From positions 26,220,390-26,284,389 of the forward strand of contig OX637406.1 in NCBI GenBank assembly GCA_951799425.1: a DNA stretch of 64,000 bases, given 5' to 3'. The notes below the pieces were generated by a model. It was not told the origin of the DNA. It was given only the letters and a program-made list of their open reading frames with translations, and made no database searches. This stretch comes from Ilex aquifolium. Taxonomy: Eukaryota > Streptophyta > Magnoliopsida > Aquifoliales > Aquifoliaceae. This document shows positions 22,913-34,583 of this stretch, one piece after another (the first letter of the stretch is position 1; every line of letters begins with the position of its first letter). A program made the translations under genes and the position numbers.

Positions 22913-25057
22913 TTTACTAGTCCCTAGTAAAATAAAAAGAAAATATAATACAAGTAGGGGTAAAATCATTTTCGTAGATTTTTGTACGATTGCATTTAGC
23001 ATATGCAATAAGCCATTAAACCCCTAGGTGATCCCTAGTGGACGAGTTGTGTCTCGTGAAGGTTTTCAGTGAAGCTACCTACAAACTTCAGTAATTAGAA
23101 ATGCATATTTCATATTTTTCACATGTATGATTAGAATGATATTTCTTCTGTCTTGCTAGAATGCTTCCTTTTCTGATCACCTTGAGAGAATCATATGTTG
23201 GGTGTAGTATTATCTATATATTTTTATGAAAACTTGTGTGTGTGTGTAGTGATGTTTTTATTTTCAAAAATCACTTGAAAAATATTACCCTCTTTCATGG
23301 TAGTCTTGATGTCAATCCTTTCCTGGAATACACTCAGTAAGAATAGCACACATGTTATAGTGACTGTTCTTATAATTTTACATGTGATTGGAATATTGAT
23401 AACAAAACAAATTATTTCACATGTAATAGAAAGGAGCGGTTATGTTAAATAAACTGGAAATTGACATAATCTCATGAAAGAATATTAACACTGTATTAAA
23501 TATATTATTAACATTTTCCTTTTTAGATTGCTAGAATGGATGCAAATATATGATTTCTGGAATCAAAAAGGACTTTTATTAGGTTGTATTGGGGCCATTG
23601 GGTTTAGAGTTTAAGAAACGACGTTTATGGGGTTCAAAAGCTACCTTTTGGCATTCTTCTTAAAACTTTATGTATTCTTTCCATTTTTTTTTTTTTTTTC
23701 ACTTTCTTGGCTTTCTCTTTTTTCATTTTTCACTTTCTTGGCGAGTGCATTTTATGCTCCATCTCGCTTTTTGTTGAACGGGTGCGTTTTACGCTCCATC
23801 CCGTTCTCAACTCATGTTTTTTTTTTTTTTTTGAGTGCATTTTATGCTCCATCTCACTTTTTTGGTATCCTGTTGATTTAAAAGAGGGTGCAAGAAAATT
23901 ATGTAGCTCAGGTAGGTTTAATATCTTTTTATCTGGCTCGGGTCTTTTTCAGGTTTCATGAAAAGAATTTATACTATTTTAGGCTCAAACATGGTTGACT
24001 AATGATATAATTTTGTAAAAGAAATGGTTAAGGCTCAAAATTAATCAAACATGGCCTAAGATCATTTTCCAGAAATCCTATATTTATATTCTTTCTAGAT
24101 AAATAGTTAAGGGCAATGTACATAATATATTTCAAGACGTGCTAATCAAAGCAAATATAATGAGATTATTCAAAGAAAAGTTAACGCTGAATCGAAGATT
24201 CGTAGTTGAGTAGATGTAGCATTTCTCTCCAAGAAAGAATGGCTCTAATTCTGCATTTGGTTTTTTACATCTCCACTATATATAGAAAGAGTGTAGTATT
24301 TTGCATGGTTTTCAAAAATAAAGACATCTGTTTGTGCTTCTAAGGTTAAGTTCGAATAAAAATATTGAGATAACGTACAGCTAAAATATGACAGTCTCAT
24401 GAGATCAGATTGAGAGTATTTTCGCAAGACATTAGAATATAATCCTAATCTAACTGTGAATTATATGAAATATACTTCCTACTTTAGCAATGTATGCTCT
24501 CATTTTAACAAAGACAATTAAAACATACTGAAAATTAAAACATATTAGTTCAAACATATATAAACATATAAGCAAAATTTAACTAAGTTCAAATCACACA
24601 AACATAAAAAACATAAAACATAACTTTAAGTTTTAAGTGCAGAAATTTATAGTGCATAAAGTAAAAGGGTGAGTGGAAGAAAGTAAAAAATTTTTTTTTT
24701 TTTTTTTTTATCCATAAACATATAAAAATGACTCAAAGAAAAATTATTTAAAATTGACTCCTTATCCGGTTCTTTAACGTCTGCCAGTCACAAAGACAAA
24801 CATAATTTTTTAAATAAAAATTATTATGCTAAAAACAACAAGTAAATTCACACTTATATTTTCCCAACTTAAATTAAATATTATCCTCACTATATAAGAT
24901 GAAAATAGAAAATTACTAATTAGGTCTTGCAGCGAGAGATATTTATAGTATAAGATTCTAATATAAAAGACAAATAAAGAAACTATACAAAAGACATAAA
25001 AACATAAAACAACGAAAATTTTAACTACTATATACAAGAAGTGCATTAGAGGATAGA
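22913..25057 (-). other. E3 3' noncoding interior with conserved block and pyrimidine runs
   Basis: No plausible gene is present. It holds a 99-bp block nearly identical to one in E5 (22991-23089), T-rich runs near 23680-23700 and 23818-23832 with three copies of a 'gtgcattttatgctccatc' type unit, and a poly(T) run near 24690-24710. This is where pol would lie in an autonomous relative. Confidence 0.7.
22991..23089 (-). other. Conserved noncoding block shared by E3 and E5
   Basis: The 99 bases match E5 43677-43775 at 94 positions without gaps. Visible short inverted repeats are ctagg/cctag around tgatc and acgag/ctcgt around ttgtgt. The surrounding interior sequence is far more diverged. A structured RNA signal (packaging or export) is possible but untested. 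Confidence 0.85.
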
Positions 25058-27550
25058 TCAATCGGGCTTAAGTTCCCAAGTAGAGTTTCTTACATTCCCT
25101 GATACTTTCGGCGAAGAATTTAACAAATCAGCATAAAATTGTATCTCAGGATTTCCATTATCAACAACAGAATTAATTAAACAGACTTGTAGAGGGTCAG
25201 AATAAGAAGAGGTGTTAATTTTCTCCTCTACAATCTTATCAATTTCATCTACCTCACAAATTTCTTCCTCCTCACCTGGGTGCTTTATCACATTAAAGAT
25301 GTTCAATTCACTGGTCATATTTCCAAATGAAAGCTTCATGACTCCATTCCTACAATTTATCAATGCATTTGATGTAGCTAGGAATGGTCTACCTAGAATG
25401 ACAGGAATGTATTGAGATGCATACATCTGACAACTTGGTTCCGTGTCTATAACAATAAAATCTGCTGGAAAATAGAATTGATCCACTTGGACAATAACAT
25501 CTTCCACAATTCCTCTTGGAATTTTCACTGATCGGTCTGCTAATTGTAATTTAATATTGAAAGGTTTTAACTCACTTAGTCCTAGTTGTGTATAGACTGA
25601 ATATGTCATCAAATTACAACTGGATCCAAGATCTAACAGAGCTTGTTCAATTTGAAAATTTCCAATAAGACATGAAACTGTAGGACTACCCGGATCTTTG
25701 TACTTAAGAAGTGTATCATGTTGTATTATATTTACTTGTTCAGTTGCGAATGCTTTCTTTGGTACATTAGTTCTTCTTTTTATTGTGCAAAGATCTTTTA
25801 GGAATTTAGCATAAACTGGAACTCTTTTTATTGCATCTAATAATGGAATATTAATCTTTACCTGTTTAAATAGCTCGAGAATATCAGATTGATCTTTTTC
25901 AGTTTGAAGTTGCTTGACTCTTTGAGGGAAAGGTAAAGGGATAGGACATGGCGGATCTTTTTCATTTTCTGGTTCTGATTGTTTTGAAGGTTCTAGTTCA
26001 AGGGGTTCGTTTACAGGAATTGACTTACGTATGTTCTTTGCAATTTTAGGTTTGATGGTTTTATTTATGATTTTCCCACTTCTTAGCGTTGTAATAGATT
26101 GTACTTGGCTTGGGGAAGGATCAGAAGATACATAATTAATCTGATTCTGTGGAGGTTTAGGTTGAGAAGGAAATTTTCCTTTTTCAGGTATATTGAGGGA
26201 TTGAGTCAGTTTAGCTAAATGACCCTTGATATCCTCAATACTCTGGGAAGTTTGAGTTTTAAATTCGTTAAAAACTTGAGTCGTTTGGTTATTAAAACTC
26301 ATCTGATTTTGAATAAATTGGTTCATTGTGTCTTCCAGAGTTCTTTTATGTGGGGGTTGATATGGTTGGTATTGTTGTTGTTGATTTTGTGTCTGTGGTG
26401 GACCTTGTGTTTGATTTGTGGGTTGCGTGTTTCTCCAACTAAAATTTGGATGATTTCTCCATCCTGGGTTGTAAGTTTCAGAATAGGGATTCATATAGGG
26501 CTTATTATAAGTTGGAACAGCATTTGATTGTTCTATCAAAACTTCTTTGAATGCAGGTATAGTTGGACATTCTGTTACAGGATGTCCTGACAATGCACAA
26601 ATTTCACATATTTGTTCAGCAGTTGTTATAGCAGACACTTGTTTTAGTTTTTTCATTTCTAAGGCTTCTAATTTTCGAGATAAATTAGCCATTTTAGCTC
26701 TTAAATCATCATCGTCTTTTAAAACATATTTCCCTCTTTCAGATATAGATGGCCTATTTTCCACAATGTTTGAAGAAGTCGAGTCCCACATATGGGAACT
26801 CTCTGAAATAGTATCAAAAAATTGAAATGCTTCTTCAGGATTTTTACTCATAAATTCTCCTTGAGCCATCATTTCAACAAATTGTCTCATTGCAGATGGA
26901 AGAGCATCATAAAAGAAACCAACTAAAGTCCAGTTTTCAAATGCATGATGTGGACAAGCTTGGAGAAGATCTTTAAATCTTTCCCAACATTGATAAAAAG
27001 TTTCTTTTTCCTTTACAACAAAATTCATTATTTTACGTCTTAGTGCATTAGTACGATGCACAGGAAAATTTTTTTTAAAGAACTCAGTTTGTAAAGCTTG
27101 CCAATTTGTGATAGAATTTGCTCTTAAAGAGTTAAACCATAGTTTAGCTTTATCTTTTAACGAAAAAGGAAAAAATTTTAATTTAATCATTTCAGAACTA
27201 TCTTGCAAAGTTCCACAGACTTCTTCAAATTCTTTTATATGAACATAAGGATTTTCATCTTCCAAACCATGGAACTGTGGTAGTAGTTGTATTGTTCCTG
27301 GCTTGATATTAATATTTGGAGCGTCTGTTGGAAAAGCAAAACATGACGGAACATTAGTTCTAGTAGGATGTAAATATTCTCTTAATGGTCTAGTATTTTG
27401 AACTATTTCCTGTTCTCTAGCCTCTTCCTCCCTAGGTACATTTTGAGCCATACTTAAGTTAACTGATTCTTGTGTAGATGTAGATGAAGAAGATGAGGAA
27501 GATGAAGGAGTTGACTGATTTACAGAACCTACTGATGAATGAACAGACAT
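25058..27550 (-). CDS. E3 Gag-protease polyprotein, intact
   Basis: 830 residues run from the Met at 27550 (MSVHSSVGSVN) to the stop at 25058. Domains in order are a Ser-rich N-terminus and then a retrotransposon Gag core at about residues 115-260 (IKLKFFPFSLKDKAKLWF, FFKKNFPVHRTNALR, FYQCWERFKDLLQACPHH). A CCHC knuckle CEICALSGHPVTEC follows at about 313, then a Q-rich linker. The aspartic protease, at about 630-760, has active site DLGSS and a C-terminal PVILGRPFLAT. The frame ends TWELKPD-stop. In E6 the same place reads LELKPLPSHLKYAYLG and enters RT, so E3 stops exactly at the protease/RT junction. The start fits a PBS 140 bases upstream. The ORF is likely still translatable. Confidence 0.95.
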   Translation of the reverse strand: MSVHSSVGSVNQSTPSSSSSSSSTSTQESVNLSMAQNVPREEEAREQEIVQNTRPLREYLHPTRTNVPSCFAFPTDAPNINIKPGTIQLLPQFHGLEDENPYVHIKEFEEVCGTLQDSSEMIKLKFFPFSLKDKAKLWFNSLRANSITNWQALQTEFFKKNFPVHRTNALRRKIMNFVVKEKETFYQCWERFKDLLQACPHHAFENWTLVGFFYDALPSAMRQFVEMMAQGEFMSKNPEEAFQFFDTISESSHMWDSTSSNIVENRPSISERGKYVLKDDDDLRAKMANLSRKLEALEMKKLKQVSAITTAEQICEICALSGHPVTECPTIPAFKEVLIEQSNAVPTYNKPYMNPYSETYNPGWRNHPNFSWRNTQPTNQTQGPPQTQNQQQQYQPYQPPHKRTLEDTMNQFIQNQMSFNNQTTQVFNEFKTQTSQSIEDIKGHLAKLTQSLNIPEKGKFPSQPKPPQNQINYVSSDPSPSQVQSITTLRSGKIINKTIKPKIAKNIRKSIPVNEPLELEPSKQSEPENEKDPPCPIPLPFPQRVKQLQTEKDQSDILELFKQVKINIPLLDAIKRVPVYAKFLKDLCTIKRRTNVPKKAFATEQVNIIQHDTLLKYKDPGSPTVSCLIGNFQIEQALLDLGSSCNLMTYSVYTQLGLSELKPFNIKLQLADRSVKIPRGIVEDVIVQVDQFYFPADFIVIDTEPSCQMYASQYIPVILGRPFLATSNALINCRNGVMKLSFGNMTSELNIFNVIKHPGEEEEICEVDEIDKIVEEKINTSSYSDPLQVCLINSVVDNGNPEIQFYADLLNSSPKVSGNVRNSTWELKPD

Positions 27551-27687
27551 AGACTAAAAATAACAAACTATAAACATATATAACAAACAAACAAATAATT
27601 TTTTTTTTTTTTTTTTTATAAATATTATTTTAATTATAATTTTATATTTTATATTTTATTTTATTTTATTTTTCAATTACCTTAACT

Positions 27688-27704
27688 CCCCGGCAACGGC
27701 GCCA
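27688..27704 (-). promoter_or_regulatory. E3 primer-binding site (tRNA-Asp)
   Basis: The plus strand reads ccccggcaacggcgcca, the 3' end of plant tRNA-Asp(GUC) as I know it, so the minus strand is its complement TGGCGCCGTTGCCGGGG. It lies six bases inside the 5' LTR. Confidence 0.93.
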
Positions 27705-29310
27705 AAAACTTGATTCGCACTTTTTAGTGTGTCAGAATTATATTATTATATTACACCCAAGTATAAGTGGTCGAATTGTAGTTTTCTTGGTTTTTGAGTC
27801 CAAGTATCGATCCCACAGAGAGTTTTAGTAATTAAAATAAAATAAAATAAATAAAATAAAAATAAAGCAATAAAAAGGTTGTTTGGAGTAGTTTGATGTT
27901 TAATTGCTTGTGGTGTGAGCTTAGTCTAATGACGGTGCTAAAAACTTGATTCTAAAATAACAGGTGGAATAAAGGTGCAGAAATAAAATGCGTACGTAAA
28001 ACAAATGAATGACAGAAATATAAAAGATATCCTTCAGTTCAAGGATCCCACATGCTTTACATTGGTCTTGTTACGGAATTGCTACCTTACATCAGTTAAC
28101 TTCCATTTTACTGGCAAGCTAACCGGCAGGTCTGATGTATATATATATTATAACACAGCTGCTTCTTAGGCTACACTGGTTATATTTATGTCAAATGATT
28201 AACCCAAGCAAACCAGAAGGACAAGCCATTCATGAGGAATACTTGAGTTATTCACTTGATCTCATGATTGCAAATACGTATATATATAATAAACCATAAC
28301 ACAGCTGCTTCTTAGGCTACACCGGTGGTAATATATAGCACAGTTGCTTCTTAGGCTACACTGGGCTTAGATGTTCCAATTGATTAATTCAAGTAAAATC
28401 CGCAGGTGGTACAGACTATCTTCCGGTGACTTGTCAGGTCAACCGGTGGTAGTTAATCATAATACAGCTGCTTCTTAGGCTACACTGTATTTAGATATAT
28501 CACCCAGCAAGTGAAGTTACTCGAACGGCATACTTGAATTATTCAATAGGTTATCTTGTAATATATATATATATATATAGACAGTAGAACTTCCTCAGCG
28601 TTCCAGTGTAGGACTAGCCATACTGACAGGATCACCGGGGTTATTCTAGCAGGCAATATTATTATATATATAGTAATACCAGGCGTCAGTGGAACTTCCT
28701 CAGCATTTCGGTGGAAACGCCGGGGTCATTCTAGCTGGCCCGTCTTATATATATATAATACTATCAGGCGTCAGTGGAACTTCCTCAGCATTCCAGTGGA
28801 GGATTAACCATACCGGTAGGAACGCCGGGGTCATTCTAGCTGGCCCGTCTTGTATATATAATAAACGTATAAATAAAACATCAGCAATTCCAAAAACAGA
28901 TCAATATTATAAATGTGTTCCCCTCGAACCGGAGGATATACGGAACTACTCACGCTCCATTGCTATAGACAAGCAAGGAGAGCTAGCAGTTGTCATTACA
29001 ACAGAAAGGAAAGTGCGGAATTTAAATGTCTTTCGCAGGGAACGATTGAAACACAACCACTCTTATAATCGGTTAAGATGAAAAAGTGGCGGCAGTTCAA
29101 TTATTCGAATTGAAAGCTATACAAAAACTATAAAGGTACAGGACTTAGGACTGAAGTATAACACGGACCGGAGTGTATTTTCTCTTCTCTTTTCTTTCTC
29201 TCTTTTTCTCTCTTCAGAACTTCAGAACTTCAGAATCTCTCTCAGATCTCTCTGTTTCTCTCTTCTTTTCTGCCTCAGTCCGGCCGTGTATGAAAGCTGA
29301 AGAGTGTCCC

Positions 29311-29319
29311 TATTTATAG
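29311..29319 (-). promoter_or_regulatory. E3 TATA box
   Basis: The minus strand reads CTATAAATA. It is followed by CT/GA-rich leader sequence and preceded at 50-85 bp by two perfect palindromes. Confidence 0.8.
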
Positions 29320-29368
29320 GCGTGGGAAGGCAAGTGGGAGAAGAGATGAGGCTGAGTCTGACAAGGGT

Positions 29369-29404
29369 GACCGTCCGGACGGCAGTCCCACCGTCCGGAC
29401 GGTG
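29369..29404 (-). repeat. Palindrome pair ACCGTCCGGACGGT in E3 5' LTR
   Basis: Two perfect CCGTCCGGACGG copies, 20 bp centre to centre, identical to those in the other LTR. Confidence 0.93.
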
Positions 29405-29678
29405 GTGCTTTGCTGGAAACGGCCACTTGCATGCATGCTGAGTCTTCACGTTGGTTAATTACACTTTGGCCTTCATTCTTTACATTTCCTTGACATTGCT
29501 CCCTTGGTCTTGCGTTATTTCGGCATTTGTCCTGCAACTTTCAGATAAAATGTTATACCTAATATCATTCCCGCACAAACCCTAATTCACTCTAAGTACT
29601 AATTTTTAGTGCATTTATTATACTAATTTAAATTTTTTGATTTTTTAATTTATACATAATTTAGGTTTAATCAGTGAG

Positions 29679-29787
29679 TTTCATTCCAATGTCAACTGCC
29701 TTATGACTGTCTTCCCATCGATCGAGCAGTCGTTCACGAATCTGAGTCTTCTTATTTACTATGACTACACTTATTCCGAACATATAA
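29679..29787 (+). other. Backbone V, part 2
   Basis: This sequence links the E3 and E4 insertion points. Joined to 20930 and 51405 it forms a continuous promoter-like region, with E4 inserted inside its TATA box. Confidence 0.7.
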
Positions 29788-31159
29788 TGTAAAACCCAAA
29801 AAAATTTGAAATTTTATGAAAAAGGGCAAAACGGTAATTAACCGTTACGGTATGGGTTAAGAACCCAAATTTTTATAGAATTCGGATGACGAAACGGATC
29901 TCACCGTTGAATTTATCTCGTGAAATCTAGTTACCCAGTCAATTTTTGTTAAATTCCGAGACAGTCGAATTTTTTGCAGTTTACGATGAGATCGGGTGTC
30001 GTGTGACAAAAATAAACGCGATCAGATTTTAATTGCGAAATACAAAAAATAATTTAAATTTAGGTCAAATAAAATGTATTGAACATAACACGGAATGAGA
30101 TTTAATCGATTCGGAACAAAACTGGATCAGAAAAAGACGGGACGTGTGGCGCAATAAGGGCCAAGTATTTGCAAAATATAAAAGGCGAAGAAAAATCATA
30201 TTTCTTCCCCAATCTTCAGGTGGGTTTCTGGAAAAGAGGGAAGGGAGAGAGGACAGAGAAAAACCAAGGTTCTTCCATCTTATTCTTGCGATCTAGGGCC
30301 AACCATTCGTCGAAACGATTCGGGCCAAGAACTAAAGTTGATCTATGCGACGAGAGCTACGCCTACATACCAAAAAGCGCGGATTTTGACGATTTCTCAA
30401 GAAAGAGATTTTTGGAAATCAAATTCTAAAGTTTGAGTTGGGTTTTCTTGGAGTTTCTACCAGTCGTATTACGTTTCAAGATGTAGGGATCTTCTCATAG
30501 CTCGGTTTATTTTCAACGTAGGGTTTCGTATGAAATGGGTAGCATGATTTGAGATGAAATCTCTTGTCTAAACGTATTTCTAGTGTAACTAGAGTACATG
30601 AAATTGTATAAGAATGTATAAAACCAATTTTGCATGAATTGGATATTGTTGAAATTGCTTGTTTGGTGATTTCTTGAGAATGTGATAAATTTGGCATGAT
30701 TATGTGCTTTAAAGGTGTTTGATAAAATGACTATGATTGATGAGTATGTTATTTGAATGAAATTGGTATAACATGCTTTATGGTGATGTTAAAATGTAAT
30801 TATATGCTTAATGATATAAGTTACATTGAGGATTTGAAATTGTTCATATTGTGCTCATGACATGTTGAACATAATGTTGTATTTGCAATTGAAATATTGG
30901 TTGCATAATGATATGAAATGCAATTGTACATTACATTGCATATGCACGGGAAGCATCACATTCGTGGGCATGTGACCTGGGTGTGGGTGTGTGCATGGTT
31001 TTTGATCAAACACCATCCTTGGTGGGTTGATACGTGGGCTCGGGAAATTTGGGCCAAGGTTCGACTGAGTCACATGGGTCGCTTTGAAAATAGGGTCGGG
31101 GTTACCAAGAAGGGCTAGATTGTCCCTTGAGTGCAAGACCCGATGATTTGGATATACAC

Positions 31160-31315
31160 TCCGTTGGTATTGAGTCCATAAAGGGTGTCGGCGTATGCGG
31201 AGCCATTGGTGGAAGTCTATAAATGGCGTGTCGGTTTGGTGCCCATTAGTGGAAGTCCATAAATGCCGTATCGGTTGGGTGCCCGTTGGTGGAAGTCCAT
31301 AAATACCCACCCCAA
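31160..31315 (+). repeat. Minisatellite in type I LTR
   Basis: About three copies of a 50-55 bp unit built on 'gtggaagtccataaat' plus a 'cggttgggtgcc' type linker. The 3' LTR (about 50300-50370) and S6 (about 61225-61290) have two copies. Confidence 0.8.
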
Positions 31316-31995
31316 GAAAGACCCAAAATTTATAAATGGTCATTGGATGTGCAACATCAATGGTGGGGGCTTGAAATGCCCGCATTTATAAGCATGACAT
31401 TGCATGTGTTATGGGAGCCGGTGAAGGCCCGAGTTGTGTTGCATGTGTGAGTCTTACCTCATAACAAGACATAGTATTGTGACATTTATTTCTTGAGTTG
31501 TATGTTCTTGGATGAATGTTTGTTTTATTATTGAATTGCATGTGAGCATTTCACATGCATATAGGTTGGGGAGTAGCCTCTTTAGGAGATACCATATTGA
31601 GTGTGGCTCACCCTTTAAGGGGACAACATTTCAGGTGCGGGACATGCACCGGTGGACTATAAACCCCCACATTCTTGTCTTTATATAATAACATGATGAT
31701 TGTGAAATGCTCATATATGTAGTGAGGGAAGCATGAACTATATAGGCTGTAAAAGTAGAAGTTAGGAAGTGTTCCGGAGTTAAAGCACATTTTTGATAGA
31801 ACTTGGGTAGAAAGAATTTTGACACTGCCTTAGTATTTGGACCATAACGTTTTTCCCTGATGTCTGTTTGATCTAAAATTTTTATAGTAGATACTAGACT
31901 TCCAGGGCTATAAAAGTGTATTTCACGAAAATTTTCCAAATCAATCTCTAAATAGGCCAAAACTTCACTGGAAGTTTCAGAAAAAACTGGGACTC

Positions 31996-32173
31996 CGTTC
32001 GAACGTGAATAGACGTTCGAACGATAGTTCGTCACAGTACTTTTTTGTCTGATAGAAATCTAATGAAATGTAAAAGTAATGGGAGCAATTAACGTTCGAA
32101 CGCCTTAATGACGTTCGAGTGTGAAGCAGTAAATTGCATTACTAACGTTCGAATGCCAAATGACGTTCGAACG
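31996..32173 (+). repeat. Palindrome array AACGTTCGAACG in S3
   Basis: There are four perfect CGTTCGAACG copies and two decayed ones (cgttcgagtg, cgttcgaatg), arranged as three pairs with 18, 19 and 18 bp between centres. The array ends 53 bp before the TATA box. Confidence 0.94.
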
Positions 32174-32225
32174 TGAGTTACGAATTCTGGGTTTCAGATT
32201 CGCGCACAGGGGACTGTTTCTCCTC

Positions 32226-32234
32226 CTATAAATA
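32226..32234 (+). promoter_or_regulatory. S3 TATA box
   Basis: CTATAAATA, followed by a leader with 'aaccctaga' and GA-rich sequence as in S4. Confidence 0.8.
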
Positions 32235-33100
32235 GTTAAGGCACCTCCCTTAGCCCCATTTCAACATTTCTAACCCTAGAAAGTCTTAGAGAGGAAGAAA
32301 GAAGGGGAAAAACACAAGATTAAAGGGTATTTGCACATTGGATCGGATCAAAATCTCTAGTTCTTCACACAAAGCTAAGGAAACAAGGTAGGGGTTTCTT
32401 CTCACTCTTGTTCATTGAGGCTAGGGTATATATATGTTTTGACTCTAAATCTTATATACATATATTATGGAATCCTTGTTTCTCGATGTTCTTTCAAACC
32501 TTACCATGTTTTGAAGGAAGTTATGGTTTGATAGCCATAAAATTCTTGTTCTTGATACCAAAACCCTAGTTTTCAAGAAATATGGATTTTTGTTCTTGAT
32601 ATTCCTTTTTTCTTGATTTCAAAACTCTAGTGCTTTGTTTGAAAACTAAAAAAATATATGTTTGATGATCTCTTGAATATTTTCTTGAATTGCTCCGTTG
32701 GAAAAATATCTATGGAATTGGGGGTTTTTGATTTACTTGTGATTTGAGAAATTGGTTGGTATTGTATCTCTTGTGTGGATGTTTGGATGAACATGGGTGA
32801 CCGTTGATCGGGTATCGTAGAGTGGGTAGATGCGTTTCTTACTCCGTATGGGTTTGAAGGTTCCCTACCACTCGTAGTGGGGTTGGTGCCTTGCAAGGAC
32901 CAAACCATTATTCGTTCACGTGGTATCGAGGCTGAGGGTTAGTATACTATTCCGGGGTTAGATTCGTCACTGCCGATGCGTCGGTATACGCCCTTCCTAA
33001 AGTTGTGTATCATTGTGAGGATTGGGGGTGTGTGTGTGGGCCAAGATATTCTCAATGTGTGTATTCATGCGAAGTCTTACTTCCTAGCTGAGATACAAAT

Positions 33101-33181
33101 ACAATTGGGGATAATGATATAGAATTGTTGGAACATATACAATTGGGGATAATGATACAGAATTGTTGGAACATATACAAA
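33101..33181 (+). repeat. 38-bp tandem duplication in S3
   Basis: The unit beginning acaattggggataatgata is repeated in tandem at 33101 and 33139 with one base difference. It is absent from S4. Confidence 0.9.
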
Positions 33182-34076
33182 TGTGGGTGAAATGGTTTAT
33201 TGTTGGAAATGGTTTAATGTTGGAATGGTTTATTGTATGGGAATTGATTTTATTTCTTCATTTAATTTATTGATATTGCTTAAACTTGAGATAGAATGAA
33301 CTTTCACTGTTTTCTTTCAAAAGTTATATATGATATTTGTAAAATGAGACCGACTTGTTTTATTGTTTTAAAAACCTTTTTCGAGCTTGGGAGGATTTTC
33401 CTACAGAGCTTAGTGCTCACCCCCTACAAACAATATTTATTTTCAAATTTCGGTTTACAGGAAGAACTCGGAGTTGATGAGCAGGTAGCTTGGGAAACTC
33501 AATTGGATGGAAGCATGGATCCCGAGGGGGATGTCTAGAGTTGTTCTCTTTATGTCTTAGACTAGGAGATGCATTTTGAGACAATGTATCGATGATATTT
33601 TGTTTATTCCGCTGCAAGATAAAGTTTGATTTTTTTGATGTAATTGTCATAGTTTGACATATTTTTTTTGAATGTAATGACCATGGTTTGACATATTCTT
33701 TTGGATGATGCTATAGATATTACGTATGATGAATGAAATTTACTTTATTTATGAATTTTATTAGTTGCTCTCATGATGTGAATGGTTTTAGATAGTAATG
33801 CCGTCAAAGGTGGATTTTGGGGCGTTACATGGACGGGTTCTCACTTGGGCCCTCGTTAATGAAGAAAGCTGAGTTGTGGCTTTAGATTACATTTTTGTAA
33901 AATAATCGTGTAATTGGTTTTGGATATGTCATATTGTTTAAAGGGTTGTGTAATGAACCCTTATGGATTATATTTTGTGTATAATTTGATGTTATATGAG
34001 TTTGGGTGAATGTTTTATGAGATTGGATGAGTTAAAATGAAAAAAAAGTATTGAATTGGGGGAAAACTGGGCCTTG

Positions 34077-34240
34077 CTCCTGGTAGCACGTTGATTAGCT
34101 ACCGGTAGCATAATTTTAGAGGGCTCAGTTACCGGTAGCAAGTACCTGAGCTATCGGTAGCTCACTGGCAGTGGAAAGCTAATGGTAGTTCTGGCAGAGG
34201 GCTCAGCTACCGGTAGCATGTACACGAGCTACCAGTAGCT
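34077..34240 (+). repeat. Palindrome array GCTACCGGTAGC in E4 5' LTR
   Basis: At least two perfect CTACCGGTAG cores (near 34099 and 34207) are present, plus decayed copies (ctcctggtag, ttaccggtag, ctatcggtag, ctaatggtag, ctaccagtag). Several are 22 bp apart. The array ends 70 bp before the mutated TATA equivalent at 34310. Confidence 0.9.
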
Positions 34241-34570
34241 CCTCCAAAATTTTCAAAAATTTAAAATAACTTTGCCAAGCGTTCGGGCCTTGAGTCCTTT
34301 TTTTTAAAAGATGTAAATGAAGTAATATTAAGGCTAAATTGATGTGTATTGAATATTAGGATGATCAAGTGATTGAAATGTATATAGGTTATGCGTTTGA
34401 GAGTGCCTGGTACAAGGGAGACTCTGCCCAAACTCTATGTCGGTTACGATCCCTATGAAGGGGATGTTATGACGTGGTGTCGGGTTATGCGGCATTCACG
34501 GGTACTTTTGCGGGTTGATGGGTGATCAACGGGTTGACAAAGGACTCCTGGTTTTAGGGGCGTCACAGCT

Positions 34571-34583
34571 TGGAATCAGAGCC
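34571..34583 (+). promoter_or_regulatory. E4 primer-binding site (tRNA-iMet, one mismatch)
   Basis: TGGAATCAGAGCC, four bases inside the 5' LTR, differs from TGGTATCAGAGCC at one base. Confidence 0.93.

Larger units (their letters stand above)
20931..29673 (-). mobile_element. E3: young non-autonomous Athila/Tat-like element encoding only Gag-protease
   Basis: LTRs of 1965 and 1963 bp (20931-22895, 27711-29673) start TGATTCGCAC and end TTTAATCA, with TSD GTGAG on both sides (20926-20930, 29674-29678). By eye the LTRs differ at about four bases plus a 2-bp AT-run change, so insertion is very recent. The PBS matches tRNA-Asp. The 4.8 kb interior has one intact 830-residue Gag-PR frame and no RT, RNase H or integrase. 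It would need enzymes from an autonomous relative. Confidence 0.97.
27711..29673 (-). repeat. E3 5' LTR (type IV)
   Basis: This is the partner of 20931-22895. The TATA box is at 29311-29319 on the minus strand (CTATAAATA), with a palindrome pair at 29369-29404 upstream of it. The initiation region just downstream is CT-rich (about 29180-29270). Confidence 0.96.
31658..33829 (+). repeat. S3: type II solo LTR in E4 5' LTR
   Basis: It is 2172 bp, from TATAAACCCCC (expected TG, first G mutated) to GGGGCGTTACA, with TSD TGGAC at 31653-31657 and 33830-33834. It aligns with S4 and S1. A 38-bp tandem duplication lies at 33101-33181. Confidence 0.95.
29788..34567 (+). repeat. E4 5' LTR (long type I), split by S3
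   Basis: It spans TGTAAAACCC to GGCGTCACA. S3 sits at 31658-33829. The LTR is about 2.6 kb without it. The first 350 bp and last 40 bp match the short E2 LTR, and the middle 2.1 kb does not occur there. A TATA-like tataaaagg at 30177 is an alternative promoter. The element equivalent to the better TATA (51150 in the 3' LTR) has mutated to tgtaaatga here. Confidence 0.95.

Noticed and set aside
23627..23961. Two overlapping F-rich ORFs
   Set aside because: They are translations of T-rich runs in the E3 noncoding interior.
30169..30429. 86-residue ORF in the E4 5' LTR (similar one at 60224-60571 in S6)
   Set aside because: Homologous LTR sequence keeps similar words but not the frame; more likely leader or U3 sequence than a conserved protein.
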